The position numbers and the translations under genes were made by a program. Under the pieces are notes generated by a model. That model was not told the DNA's origin and made no database searches. It was given only the letters and a program-made list of their open reading frames with translations. From contig FLMG01003675.1 of the NCBI GenBank assembly GCA_900088475.1, positions 24,029 to 88,028 on the forward strand: 64,000 nucleotides of DNA, given 5' to 3'. This DNA comes from Hyphochytrium catenoides (taxonomy: Eukaryota; Sar; Hyphochytriomycetes; Hyphochytriales; Hyphochytriaceae). This document shows positions 33,349-44,740 of the stretch, one piece after another (position 1 is the stretch's first letter; every line of letters starts with the position of its first letter).

Positions 33349-34425
33349 ATGGGTGGTGAAGCCTGCCATAACTATCGTCTCGATATGACGGGGAGTACTT
33401 ACGGGGTTTGCGTCTGTGGCCATGGCAGAGCGGAGCACATAGAAAGGAAAGATGTTGCCGGAAGCAGCTATCGAAATAACCTGCGGCATTCGTCTTCCTC
33501 GCTACCTTCATGGACGGGTCCGCAACGATCATCGTTCTCGGTTGGCAGTAGTGTGAGCAGGCCAAGAGAAGCTTTTAGTGGTGGAGGTGGAGCTTCGACT
33601 TCTTGGAATCAGCGAAGCAGTGTAGTTGGCCACACGGCGCCCGGAGACATCCATGAGAAGGAAACTCACAGCTGGAATGCAAGGATCTCAGAAGACAACG
33701 ACCGCGAGACTCCTCCTTTTGCACGGCACTCAATGCCAGCCATACGCCCTGCAAACAGCTCAAGCTTCTCAGGATCCACGGAACACATTAGCTCCTACAG
33801 TAATAGAGATGACCACCATGCAGAGAGAGGGCGGAGGGAAGAAAGCCATATTTCCCATGAGATCGAGAATGGCTCAAACTCCAGCGCCGCTCTGGAGGAG
33901 TTCACAGCGCTCTTGACGAGCCGGTGCTACGATCCTGAGAATGTACAGTTCAAAGAGCTCCCACGAAAAGCCCAGGAAGGCATTCGGCTAATTTTTCAGG
34001 CTGCAGAAAGGGACAGCGCGGGCGCTATAACACCACCTCCACCTCCCGCTCATGTCCAGCAACAACCAAAGCACTCTTTGCCTGCACGGCTCCCGACACC
34101 GCAGCATGCTTCATCCCCAACTTACCGTCCACAACCTGGCGCTGGCGTCCAGAAAGCGGTCTCAGCGGTGGGAGGGGGATACGCCTCTGTTGGCAGACCG
34201 GCCTCTGTTCCTAGACTTCCACAGCAGACTTCATGGTCAGACGAGGAGGAGGAGGATGAGAGCTGGAGCAGTAACCCTTACGGTGGTCGTGCCTCTGCTC
34301 CAGCTGCACCCAAAGGTAAATCTGGCCCCTGCGACCACTATGAGCTCGACATGCTTGGAGCGACATATGGAGTGTGCAAATGTGGCCACAGTCGCGCTGC
34401 GCACATGTTTGCAAGAGGCTTTTAA
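33349..34425 (+). CDS. Disordered protein with a Cys/His motif at each end
   Basis: An intronless frame of 358 residues from the ATG at 33349. The first 30 and last 30 residues carry the same motif: CHNYRLDMTGSTYGVCVCGH followed by GRAEH, and CDHYELDMLGATYGVCKCGH followed by SRAAH. Each keeps C-x(16)-C-x-C-G-H-x(3)-A-x-H in the same spacing, which looks like a small metal-binding knuckle. Short sequences of this type (Y-x-D-x-x-x-x-x-x-G-x-C-x-C-G) occur in some protist and amoebozoan proteins, but I know no assigned function. The 300 residues between are mostly Ser/Pro/Arg-rich and likely disordered, apart from a helical part around LEEFTALLTSRCYDPENVQF and an acidic patch DEEEEDESW. The gene could encode an adaptor; that is inference. 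Confidence 0.75.
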   Translation: MGGEACHNYRLDMTGSTYGVCVCGHGRAEHIERKDVAGSSYRNNLRHSSSSLPSWTGPQRSSFSVGSSVSRPREAFSGGGGASTSWNQRSSVVGHTAPGDIHEKETHSWNARISEDNDRETPPFARHSMPAIRPANSSSFSGSTEHISSYSNRDDHHAERGRREESHISHEIENGSNSSAALEEFTALLTSRCYDPENVQFKELPRKAQEGIRLIFQAAERDSAGAITPPPPPAHVQQQPKHSLPARLPTPQHASSPTYRPQPGAGVQKAVSAVGGGYASVGRPASVPRLPQQTSWSDEEEEDESWSSNPYGGRASAPAAPKGKSGPCDHYELDMLGATYGVCKCGHSRAAHMFARGF

Positions 34426-34471
34426 TGTAGAGAGTTAATAAGACACCGCTGTAAAGAAGACGCTATTCTGA

Positions 34472-34477
34472 AATAAA
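34472..34477 (+). terminator. Candidate polyadenylation signal AATAAA
   Basis: A canonical hexamer lies 47 bases after the stop of the Cys/His-motif gene, in a short convergent interval before the end of the next minus-strand gene. Confidence 0.45.
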
Positions 34478-34528
34478 TAGTTTGCTATTATAAACTTGCA
34501 AATGTTTGACCACATCCTCGGCTGGGTC

Positions 34529-36801
34529 TTATCGGCGGTCAGAGTCTAAAGGGTGTGCCCCGGTCTCCGTTGTGACAAACGTGTACAGCTCAATGGCTGC
34601 TTCCACCGCACTTCGGATATCAGTATAGACGACAATCCCTGCAATAAACGAGAAGACTTAGTGACGGTTCACGGTGAAAAGACAGACCACGCAAACCAGA
34701 GGGGCGTACCATGTCGCTGTGCGATGTCCCTTAAATATGCGCGGACCCTGTTCAGGTCGGAGAGTTGATTGCCATAGATCGCTGTACCATCAATAATGGC
34801 TCCAGGCAAGATATCCTGAATTACTATCACTACATTCCTCCCTCTATAGTGATATAGAGTGTTCAGTGAGAAGTTAGCAAGCCAAAAGGCGAGTGTACAA
34901 ATCGTCTCCTACCGGCAGATAAGCTCCGTCGCTTCACCCATTGAGACAGTCGCTCTGGTAGCATTATCTATGACGAAGAGTAGTACCTAACAAATAGCGC
35001 TGTAAGAGGCAATGACAACATGCCAAGAAGAAGAAAAGGGAGGAACGGAGCCAAAGGGGCACTATAAAGAACAATCCCCCCAAGACACTATGGAGGATAA
35101 ACAAGACAAGAGCTATCGCAAGAGCTATCAAGGAAGGTGACTATCTCCATGATATTCGGTGGGGTCAGAACAAGGGAAATGTCCTTAAGAGGAACGAGTA
35201 AGTACCACTGCTTCTTCCTTCGCCTTCGCCTCTTTAGCTATCAGGTCACTCGTCCATGTAGCCACTTGGGGGTTGTAGTATGTGATGCCAGTAGGGTCTA
35301 GCAGAGGTACCGCCACATCCCTTCGCCATGTAGTCGGATTGCAGGATCCTCCTAAAAAAATGCCTACTGGCTCATCTGGGGGTGTCTCTGTCCTACTTAG
35401 CTGGCGCCTCGGCGGTGCCAGAAAGCTCTCCTTGGCAGAAGGTCGCAGACCCGAATTTGACCTACGGAATAGCCGAACGTCTGCTCGCGTATAATCCGCT
35501 ATCAAGCTGTCTTTTGGGGCTTTAGGCCCGGCTCCTGGGACAGAAAAATTTCTCCCCTTCAGGTAGTCTTTCTGCTCGTGGGTCCGGCGCTGGGCACAGC
35601 GCAGGGAGACTCTACGACTAATGTTCATCTTTCGCTTAGGAGAAAGCGGAGTTGGATCTTCCCGATCCTGCAGCGGATCGTCAAAGTCTTTGCCGTTCTT
35701 TGAGCGGTTTGATCTCCGTGTTGGTTCCTTCAGGAGGCGCAATACTGCCTCCAAAGCCGACCCTACGTCACTTAGAACCTTGACACCGTGCCGTCCGGCA
35801 CAGTCTCTTAGGTATGCTCTGGCTCTATTAAGGTCCTCCAACTCTCTGCCAGTTACAATGTCTCCAGCAACATTTGTACCGTCTGATATGTCTTGAATAA
35901 CAAGGACTACCCGCCGACCCCTATGTGTGCAGCGTCCCCGAAGATTAGAACCGTAATACACACCAGATGCCTCATGGTTACTCCTACCTGCAAATATACT
36001 CAATCACTTCACTCATTGAGGCCAGCGCTCGTGTTGAACCGTCAATGACGAAGAGAAGAACCTTCATGATAGAACCCAATCGTCAGTTGAAGTCATTGGT
36101 CCTTTCTCGGTCTCTCTAGAATATAACCTTACCTCTGCCAACTCCTTAGCTTGAGCCTCCACCTTAACCATTTCTGGAGTCCAATCGTCAACCTGAGGGT
36201 TGTAGTACGTTACCTCTTCCTCTTCTAAAACGGGGATGGCTATGTCCTTTCGCCAAGTAGAGTTGCCACAGGAGCCACCTAAGAAGACCTCTACTTCCTC
36301 TTCCTTGTTTTCACCTGAATCGGGGCTTAGAAGATCTACTTCCAAGCTTGATTTGAATATCGCAAGTGCTTCTGAAAGTGTGATCGGCGATGAATCACTA
36401 GGCTCCATGCTCCACGACTCATCCTCCGGCGAGGATGGAAGGGAGCTGTGCAAGGATGGGTACCGTGATCGCCGTGTACTGGTCCCTAAAGAGCGGTCAA
36501 GTCGGGCATCAGGTTTACGCCAATTCCTATGATTTACACTGCTAGTATTAAGTCCAGAAAAGGAGTGCCGCTGCCGCTCCAAGGGTATCCGCCGCCGGGG
36601 CTTCGACAGCGTCGGGGCAGTTTCTGGGATCCAGGGAAGTCCATCATCTGCCTCACTCCCCTCGTCCCCAGAGGCATCAAGTTCGGCTATTGAGATCTTC
36701 TTCTTGGACGAGAGCGCTTGAAACAGCTTTCTCGGGAAAGAAGTCTTCCTATCTATCTTAGTAGGCCCGGTTGCCACTACTTGCCGATCCATTGAGGGCA
36801 T
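34529..36801 (-). CDS. Protein with two nucleoside 2-deoxyribosyltransferase-like domains
   Basis: Six exons (36801-36133, 36061-35988, 35920-35206, 34986-34913, 34843-34710, 34638-34529) encode 591 residues. After a 165-residue Ser/Arg-rich N-terminus, two domains of the nucleoside deoxyribosyltransferase-like type (Pfam Nuc_deoxyri_tr2) follow, joined by a basic linker of about 100 residues. Each has FLGGSC...TWR-D-A-P, VTYYNPQV or ITYYNPQV, LLFVID...SM-E, a VVL/IVIQDI strand, and DLNR-RAYLRD-A-RHG near the end. Introns fall at the same two places in both domains with the same phases (0 and 2), so the second domain arose by duplication of genomic DNA. Domain 2 has one extra intron. Classical members cleave or exchange the N-glycosidic bond of deoxynucleosides; animal-type members are uncharacterised, so catalysis is not proven. 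Confidence 0.88.
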
Positions 36802-39112
36802 GACGAGAACAATGAGTTTGTCACTTCTTCGTCGTTAGCTCTTTTCCGCTAAGCAAAAGGACCGCATCTTTGGGCCACATGCAACAGCGAAAGAGCCGAA
36901 TAGACAACTCTAAAAAGAGTCCGACACACGACACAATAGAAAGAGTGATTTCAAGAGAGGCTACCGAGAATTCCCAGCAACCTCAAGCAAGTCTGCTAGA
37001 CCCAGCAACCTCAAGCACCGGTGCTTGTCCCTGCCCTGATAGCTAACTTTCGGCATACAAGTTTGACCAGTTCCGGCGTATCAAGGCTTTGCAAGTGCTA
37101 CACTCAGCGCAACACTGAAGCGAGGCTCTTCTAGGGCGGTGGCTGGGCCCCGTCCTGCTAGTGCTCGACCTTCTATTCTTTCGTCCCTGCCGCTTTTCTA
37201 TTTGTACGCCTCCGGTCAGCTCCTTCTATTGTCCCTATTGCAGTCAAGAAGCACATAACCCTGTCTCCTCGCAGGTTATTATGACGCAGGTTATTATATG
37301 GGAAGCCTACAGGGCCGACAGAGCGAGCACCCTCATCACAATAAATAAGAGGGTCAAGTCTCTTCCGCTTTGTCCGATAAAAGTAGAGCCAATATTTGAC
37401 AGAGCGCTGTGCATTCCTTACAAATATCTGTGAAACCTGGACCACTAGCTTGTCGCTAATATGACAAAATGTTACCAGGTTCATTGTTGTGAATAATATT
37501 ATCTTCACATGGTGAGGATAAATTGTCGATTTACATCGAGTAAAAGACCCAGTTCGACGCCTTGTGAAAAGTGAAGGTTTGGTTGTCCTGAGAACAGACA
37601 CAAGCACTCTTCCTTACACCTTTTTATTATCTCTTGCCTCACCTACTGCCCTCTGTGGACGGATGATCACCTGACAGTCAGTTGTCTCTCCTCTGCGTTC
37701 CCTCACATTATTCGATAGTGCCAGACCAGCAAGGATCTGGTCGGCACCCTCGGCGGGCGATGATGGCAGAGCTGCCGCGGCGCCTACCAACATTTTGGTG
37801 CTGCTGCTGCTGTGGCTTGGGCTTTGAAACCAAGGGTCATTTCTTCTTTTGCTGCGGCTGCCGTGTGTTTTGTCGTCTGGATGTTTGGTGGGTGCTGTAG
37901 AGCAAGTACTCTAGTATAGGAGGCTCATCTACTATTCCATGCGGAGTACTAGCTTTCTTTGGTTCTTCGTATTATCCTTCTGCCTTACCACTAATGGCAG
38001 ATTGGGTTGTCTCGCAATGCTTTCGCCAAGGAATAGCAGATTGTGAGGATTCTGGGATGATGTGATGCCTGGAAGGCAACCAAGGTGCTTTCGCTCGACG
38101 GGATGCTAGCCATACGTCTTCATATCTTGGCCCGTGAGAAGTTGCTGGCTTTGTTGCGTCCGCGTGCCTCTCACTAGCACAATAATTAGGATAAGGAGAG
38201 GAGAGTACGATTCGAGTGCGTTGCATGACATTGAGAGCTTCAAACCTTGTTCCCAACGACAAGATCTTTTCGGCGGCGGTTTATCGCGCTTATCAGAGTA
38301 AAAGTCATAAGACGCTGCCTACTCTTTGCGCCTGCCTCTTCCTGCCGCCACTAGCTCACTGAGAGCTGGGGGCTTTCAGATAACTACCCGTCCCGTCCAC
38401 TAGCGATCGCCCTAAGCCAGGCCTTAAGATGGATGTATCTGTCACAGGTATCAGTAGTAGTATGGGAAGCAGGGTCTTTGTAGTCGAAATCGCCATTGTA
38501 AGGTAGGGTTAGGGCTTTATGCCACAATGATAGGCATTGGTTACCGCTCGTGTCGCCTTTCTCCAAATCATTCTTCATGAACCCCTATCGCCAAGGAAGA
38601 AGATGAAGCCATACCGTAAGGGTTGCCGCCATCGGCTTTATTACTCAGTTGCCATAACCCATGAACAGCGGAAGGACGACGAGGCAGTTTATTTACTATC
38701 CAACTCACAACCATGAGCGAGCCGTGTCGTAGCATAACAGCTGCAATGGCCTGCGTGATACCTAAAACTACCAACAACCCAAGAATGGCGTTGAGAGAGT
38801 GAGTCGTCTACTATGACCGACAAACTCTGCCTCCGCAAGGACCGTCAGTGCTGCCGCTGCTGTCCCTCATCCCCAGATCCTATCATCTTTGTCTACTACA
38901 TAGATTCTCTTGTAATGAATGTCGCCAGTGGCTGACCAAACCTGCAACCCTGTAAGGTTGTAACCTGTACCCTTAGGATTCCGAATGATTTCCCTCTTAC
39001 TATTCCTTAGCTCGGATCAGTACACCCTCTGTTTAGAATAGATACGTTTGAGTTGAAGTTTCCCCAGAGAACGAAAGGACAGGCGGCGAAGGCGAGAGGA
39101 TGGGATCCTCTG
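36802..39112. other. Gene-free divergent region
   Basis: Over 2 kb with no recognisable protein. Frames at 37173-37607 (-) and 37161-37433 (+) overlap each other and look random. A short direct repeat of GCAGGTTATTAT occurs near 37273 and 37287. The right-hand part should contain the promoter of the glycosyltransferase-like gene. Confidence 0.35.
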
Positions 39113-42100
39113 ATGTTCCTGCCCACACAGAGTCCTAGCGCCTACTTCCATAACCACTTCCGCAAGTCAGAAGCGAGGACCGTAGCTGAGCTTGGGCCGG
39201 ACAGTGCTCGACATCAGGTGGTGGGCTTAGGTATGGCCGCAGGCTCGTTATCAGCTACGTTACATTTGCCAGGGCTGCTGCTTTGTCCGCTGATCCTGGC
39301 CCTGGGAAGCAAGATGGTTCGGAGAGGAGAGAACAGCTGGATGCTCCCTGTTACTCTTCTCTTTCTTCCCATCTTAGCTCTGGCAGACCTAAAGAATGGC
39401 GATCTTCTCAGCTCCCGCCACTTGCCCGTACTAGAGATGTCTGTGGAGGAAAGTCCCGCCCTCGGACTAGATGCTACTGAACTCAGGTCCATCGGGGACC
39501 CACCATCATGGCTTTTCGAAGAAGAGAATACTACAGATCAGGGTGAACTGGCGCTGGATAGTGTTTGTCGCTACATATTCAATCGCGATAACATCAGTCT
39601 CGAGATGTTGGACAACTATAAGAGCTTCTTTTACTTTACGCCCTTCAACCGGGAAGTTCACGATGTGGAGGTCGAGTTTCGCACAAAAATATGCGCGAGC
39701 TTGCAACTAGAGGCCCACAGCCCCAACTGCCATCATCTAACCTGGTATGTGGGCCAGAACTTTGAGCGCCTGAAGCTCACCGAACTGATGTGCAGGAGAG
39801 ACGTCTCGGCTGCCACTCTCATGCGCCTCCCACCGGCACAGGCGATGGAAATCGAGAGCACACGGCACCAAGCCGCAGCAGCCTTAGAGACAGTGCAGCT
39901 GAACCTCGTACGTCTTCTGGGCATCAACGTTTCCACGTACCAAACTACGAAGGGGGCACTGCGCGAGTTTTCCAGTCACCCTGACGATGGCGGTAGGTCA
40001 AGACAGAGCTCTAATGAAGAGAAGCCCAGAGTGTGTCTTGCAACGAGCGGAAAAGGTGCAAATGAGCGGTTCTCTACCCGGCACAAGAAAAAGTTGACAT
40101 ATAGGGAAATCAGAAGACTTCCGTCTGCTTACTCCGGCCCTATGGGCCAGAGAAAGGCTGCATTCAGCTACACTGCTATTCTTACTTTCTATCGTCGGCC
40201 GCATACTGTCTACCGCATGCTCCGCGCACTTTGTGATCAATCGCACCCACCAGCAGAGATATGGGTGGTGCTCTGGGCATCACCTTATGAGAAAGAGATC
40301 TTGAGGGAGGTAAATGACTTCCAAAAGGTAAGGAGAAGCGGGCAACTTGCCTCTTTTTTCAGAGTTGCACACCCGATACTGAGTTTGATTGTCTCACATC
40401 TCGTCTCTTCGTATCGCTGGGCCCTTCTTGTTCCCGACTTGCGGCTCGTTACATTTATCGATCGTCTCTTTTCCTTGTCTACCTCTTAGGCGTACGTTTC
40501 TTACTCTCCCTTCCACCGCTGCGCTATTTCTAGGTCATCAACTCGTCCGCGGTTGTGAAGGTGGTGCACGGAGACATCAACTTAAAGTACTATGGAAGAT
40601 TTCAAGTGGGACTGCAAGTCTCAACCAAATATGTCGCCTTCCTTGACGATGACTGTGAGATCATAACGAAACCTATCTTTGTCTAACTACTCCGGTGCAT
40701 TCAACCGCATGGCGCAATCATTCCTTCTCTTGCCTAGCCCACTCCTACGACCTATGAAGGATGATTTTTTGGAAGCCCTTTGTGAATGGCTATAACCGCT
40801 TCATCATCCCCTTTCACATTCTTACCGGTATTGCTCTTGCCACTTGCTCTCTGTCAGGTATGCCAGGACAAAAGTTCTTTGAGGGTGCATTGCATATGAT
40901 TAACACAGAAGAATATCACGGCCTGCTGGGGTCCATTGGCTCCTCTTTGCCGTCTCCCTCGACCGTCATGCAAATCCGTCACCCACATCCTCAGCAGATT
41001 CTCCCTTGGTTCTGTCTCGGTCCGTACTCTGTGAGCTCGATTCAACTCCCCATACCCCTATTCTGACTGTTTCCGGTTTCCACCCTTACTGCTTCCGTGC
41101 ATCGCCATATAGCGTCACACTGGTACTCCCCAACTTCATATACAGCTGCTAGCGAGGACCGTCTTCTCTCTACCGTGTCAGTAAGCAGAGAAGTTGACCA
41201 CCTAGGAGGACTTTGGTTCGCAGAAAGCCGTTGGATCAAGACGATCTTTAGAGAGCAGGTGGTGGATTGGTCCACAGCAGAAGATATTACCTTTTGCTAT
41301 GCGCTAAAGAAGTACGCAGGTGAGACGTCACATGCGATGGAGGGCGTGTTGAGGGTTATGTTTGAGCGTTTAATGTCGCTCTCTTGGAAGACAATGCTCA
41401 GATGTACTGCTAAAGTAGTGGCTATGGTGTCATCCTGGGTAGAGGGGAGGAGCGGTCTGGTGATAGGGTGCCTGGAACAGAGACGGAGTACTAGTCACAA
41501 GGCCGCATCTTCAATTGAGAAGTTTCCTTGTTTACCCTTAGTGGGAATGGACGCCTTCCAGACCTCATGTAACGTGGATTTGACTCTAATCATCGAACGG
41601 CTAATGACAATGCGCAGGCATTCCTTGCTACACGATCCCCGCTGACATCTATAAGGTCGAGACCTGGGGCTTTCCTGAGGACTATGAGGCGATTTCTAGT
41701 CATGGGGGCGGAGCACATGACGTCCCAATGAATGAAGTCCGACAGCAGATCTCACATGCTCACTACCGGAGAGGATATGCGCGGTCAACAAAAGAGGATG
41801 CACAACTCATCCCCTCCATTCTTTATTTTGCGGACGATGAGGAGCAAGCAAAACGCTTAGGAGCAGTGGTATCGGCCCTTGATTCTAGGCTTGATCAAGC
41901 CTCCCGGCCAGGTGAGAAGACTATCAAGAGGTGTACACCCATCCGGAGCGATGGTGCTTCTGGGTAAATAACAGCAAGGCTTTTAGTCGAGCGGGAGACA
42001 ATAGCAGGGAGACAAGTAGAAGGCTTGTAGTGGACATAGTAGCAGGGCGCTCAAGGTGTTCCTGTGTCGGGTGCAGTGAGACTATGTATCTTCGCTGAGA

Positions 42101-44483
42101 ACCTAGCCTTACGAGTTCTTGTGTTTGGTCGTTTGTAGCGGGCCAAGGCTTCGATCGAAACAAGGTCATGGGTTTCCAGAACCATTTCGTCATCTCGGGC
42201 AGAGCGTCTGAAGGCAATCAGACTGAAATAGCAATGGCCACCGCTTATGGTGCGGAGGCGCAGTACCTTCAAGACACCACTCTCACAAGGGCTGGCTGGT
42301 ACAATTTAGAGGTCGGGCGCCATTCGGCCCGATCCCTGGGCATGGAAGGAGAAGATATTGGGGAGATTATGACCGGTATGAAAGAGGTTGTGAGTGCCAT
42401 ACGGCCAGTAGCGCTGGTTCTTGCACTAGGGAATGCCGGTAAGGAGAGACCTCAGATTAGGTGCACGCACTGCTTACTCGCTGCGGCGTTGGCGTCATTG
42501 CGACAAAATGTCAGCGTCTTGCTGGTAGATGAAGAGGGAAGAAGTAGCAGTACCATAGGTGGAGACTTCTACGACCGCTTTCTTCGGGAGGCAGTGACTT
42601 GGACATCTAGTACCCTGCAGAACGGGGCGGATATTCTTCTCTCGCTTCTCGGTCTAAGGATTACTGCGTGTAAGGCTCCTCCGAGTCTCTTCAAAGGGCT
42701 TCAAGAAGTAGAGATGAGAGCACTGGAAGAAGAGGGTATTCCATTGGCCCAGCTATCTCAGATAACTGACAACGCCAAGTGTGTCAATGCGAGAGCGTCG
42801 CTAGAGGCGCTTAAGGCTCCGGGAGAGAAGCGGTCCGTGTTACCTCGTCTTTCGTAATTCACCCCTCTTCACTGTCAGCTGGTTTCTCTTGACAGTCCAA
42901 ACGTTGCCTCTTCTCTTGACTAACTGGACTGCTCTCTCGACATCTCATTCCTTTCATTCTCTAATATACCTTCAGATACCAGCTCGATCGAGCATCTCGG
43001 TCTTTGTGAACCCTTCCCTTAACTTATGGTCTTCCTTTGTATAACGGAAGTACTCCTGCGTCCGCCTACTGATTTCATTCTTGTCCTGCAGTGAAACTAG
43101 AGTCAGCACAGCTCTACCGCGTGTACTCTCTTGGCTCTCAATTGGCAATGGGAATAACGTGGTGGATCGCGCTCAATTCGATCGCCTCACATCCTCATTC
43201 ACGCCCATACAATATGTATCAGAGTTCAAGCATCGCTGGTGTGATATTGAACGGAAGGAGGTGTCAAAGCAGAAGACTCCCTTTTCATCATCAACCTACT
43301 GTAAGAATGGGAGTGCTACGGAGGTAGTGGGCATCTCCAAGGTAAAAAGAGAAGGCTTCCTGTCTCCCCTTTTGTCATGTTCCTACCTCAAGAAATCAGC
43401 TCTACGGAGTTTGCTCATCCCCTTCTAGTTTATAGGGGCGGGTGCACTCTCTTTCTCTGTCTACCCTTTCATCTGTCAAGATTACTCATGCCCTTCTCAT
43501 ACCTCTTCAGCTCTCCTCTTGGTTTAGGTTCATTCAGACGTTCGAGACCCATTTCCTTCTGTCCAGCCTGCGGCTCTCGCACTGGCTTCTCACTCTAGAG
43601 AAGATGAAGACAATCCAGATGGTGCTCAGAGCTTCACGTTTGCCGGGAGGCAGCCCATTTCCTTTTCTTCTGGCCAGTCATCTGAATGGCACCAACGTCT
43701 TTGTCTTCGGGCCCAATAAAGGGGAACGACAGCGAGTCCGCGAACTCTCTCCCCTCTATGTAGAAAACCCCGTTTTCAAAAATCTGCATAACCCGCTAAG
43801 GTAAGAAAGTGCAATACAGGGAGGAGGTCGATGTAGCAGAATGGTAGATCCTAAGAAAGATTTAGGATCTTGCATGTACGCGGGGAACCATTTGGATGTC
43901 GCACACGTTCTCCTACATCGCACCCACTCTCCTTGCTTCGCTTTACGCGACCTACTTGGCTACTCTGACTCTGACTCTTTCCTCACTCCAATATAATTCA
44001 TGTTACAGGACCCACATGAAGGGAGTCTCTCGGGTGTATGCAGCGGAAAGTGAAACAGAGTCAATCTACTCCTTTCCTTCAGGATACTTTGACATCTATA
44101 CGCTTGCAACTTCTCTACTGAGGCCAAGAGGAGAATCAGAACAGGAAAGAGGAGCCGGGTCCATGGACGTAGCAGAGTTGGTGAAGGAGGCCAAGTATTT
44201 AGTGAAAAAAGGAGGCTTCCTTGTCGCCTCTCTTTCACTAAGAAGGCAAAAAGAGGACGAATCTGCCCTTCGTGTCGCCTTGAAGGAGCTAAAGGAGGCA
44301 GGATTTCATTGGTTAGGTATAGAGGACAATCCCAAGAGCACCAGGCGCTTTACACAGTGGAATAGCCTCAGCAGAGATGAGGATGTGGACTTGTTCTCTG
44401 GATCGTCTTTGGATTGTGGGGAGCCGAGTTGCGAAGGATATGTACTAGTAACACTTATGATGCGCAGGTGCTCGATTGTATAA
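39113..44483 (+). CDS. Large glycosyltransferase-like protein (GT-A fold) with unassigned C-terminal half
   Basis: My model joins 39113-40327, 40534-40654, 40858-41019, 41113-41319, 41618-41911, 42139-42853, 43092-43341, 43601-43800 and 44009-44483 (about 1212 residues, phases consistent). A start at 39314 would give a cleaner signal peptide (SWMLPVTLLFLPILALADL). Residues about 350-620 form a GT-A glycosyltransferase: YTAILTFYRRPHTVYRMLRA, a central KYVAFLDDDCMPG with the DxD-type metal site, LGGLWFAESRW, and DWSTAEDITFCYALKKYAGI. That pattern fits a Golgi or ER type II/secreted enzyme. The C-terminal half (about 620-1212) contains folded-looking blocks such as FDRNKVMGFQNHFVISG, KGVSRVYAAESETESIYSFP and ELVKEAKYLVKKGGFLVASL, vaguely like a second nucleotide-sugar or methyltransferase-type domain, but I cannot name it. 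Two genes instead of one is possible. The junction at 41019/41113 and exon 43601-43800 are the weakest points. Confidence 0.65.
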
Positions 44484-44740
44484 GGAACACTTCATTAATA
44501 ACCTAGAATCTACCTTAAACACAGTTCAGGCTCTCGCTTTTCTCGGATCTGTCTCTACTCCGATGTACTGGTGGGCAAAACGACAACGGTAGTGCCTGAT
44601 GGGCAAAAGGAAGCTTCTCTTATGCTCATAAGCGAAGGGAACAATGTGACTAATGCATTCAATTTTAGCTTTAGCCTAACCTGATCCTTGGTTCCCTCCC
44701 AGTAGCTTACCATCCCAAGGCAGTGGGATCACCACTACAT

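Noticed and set aside
35185-36003. A separate 272-residue gene downstream of the first deoxyribosyltransferase-like frame
   Set aside because: Its start lies inside the first domain, and the C-terminal half of that domain is found at its beginning. The exons splice into one two-domain protein.
41042-41275. Minus-strand frames opposite the glycosyltransferase exons
   Set aside because: They are antisense shadows of real exons on the plus strand.
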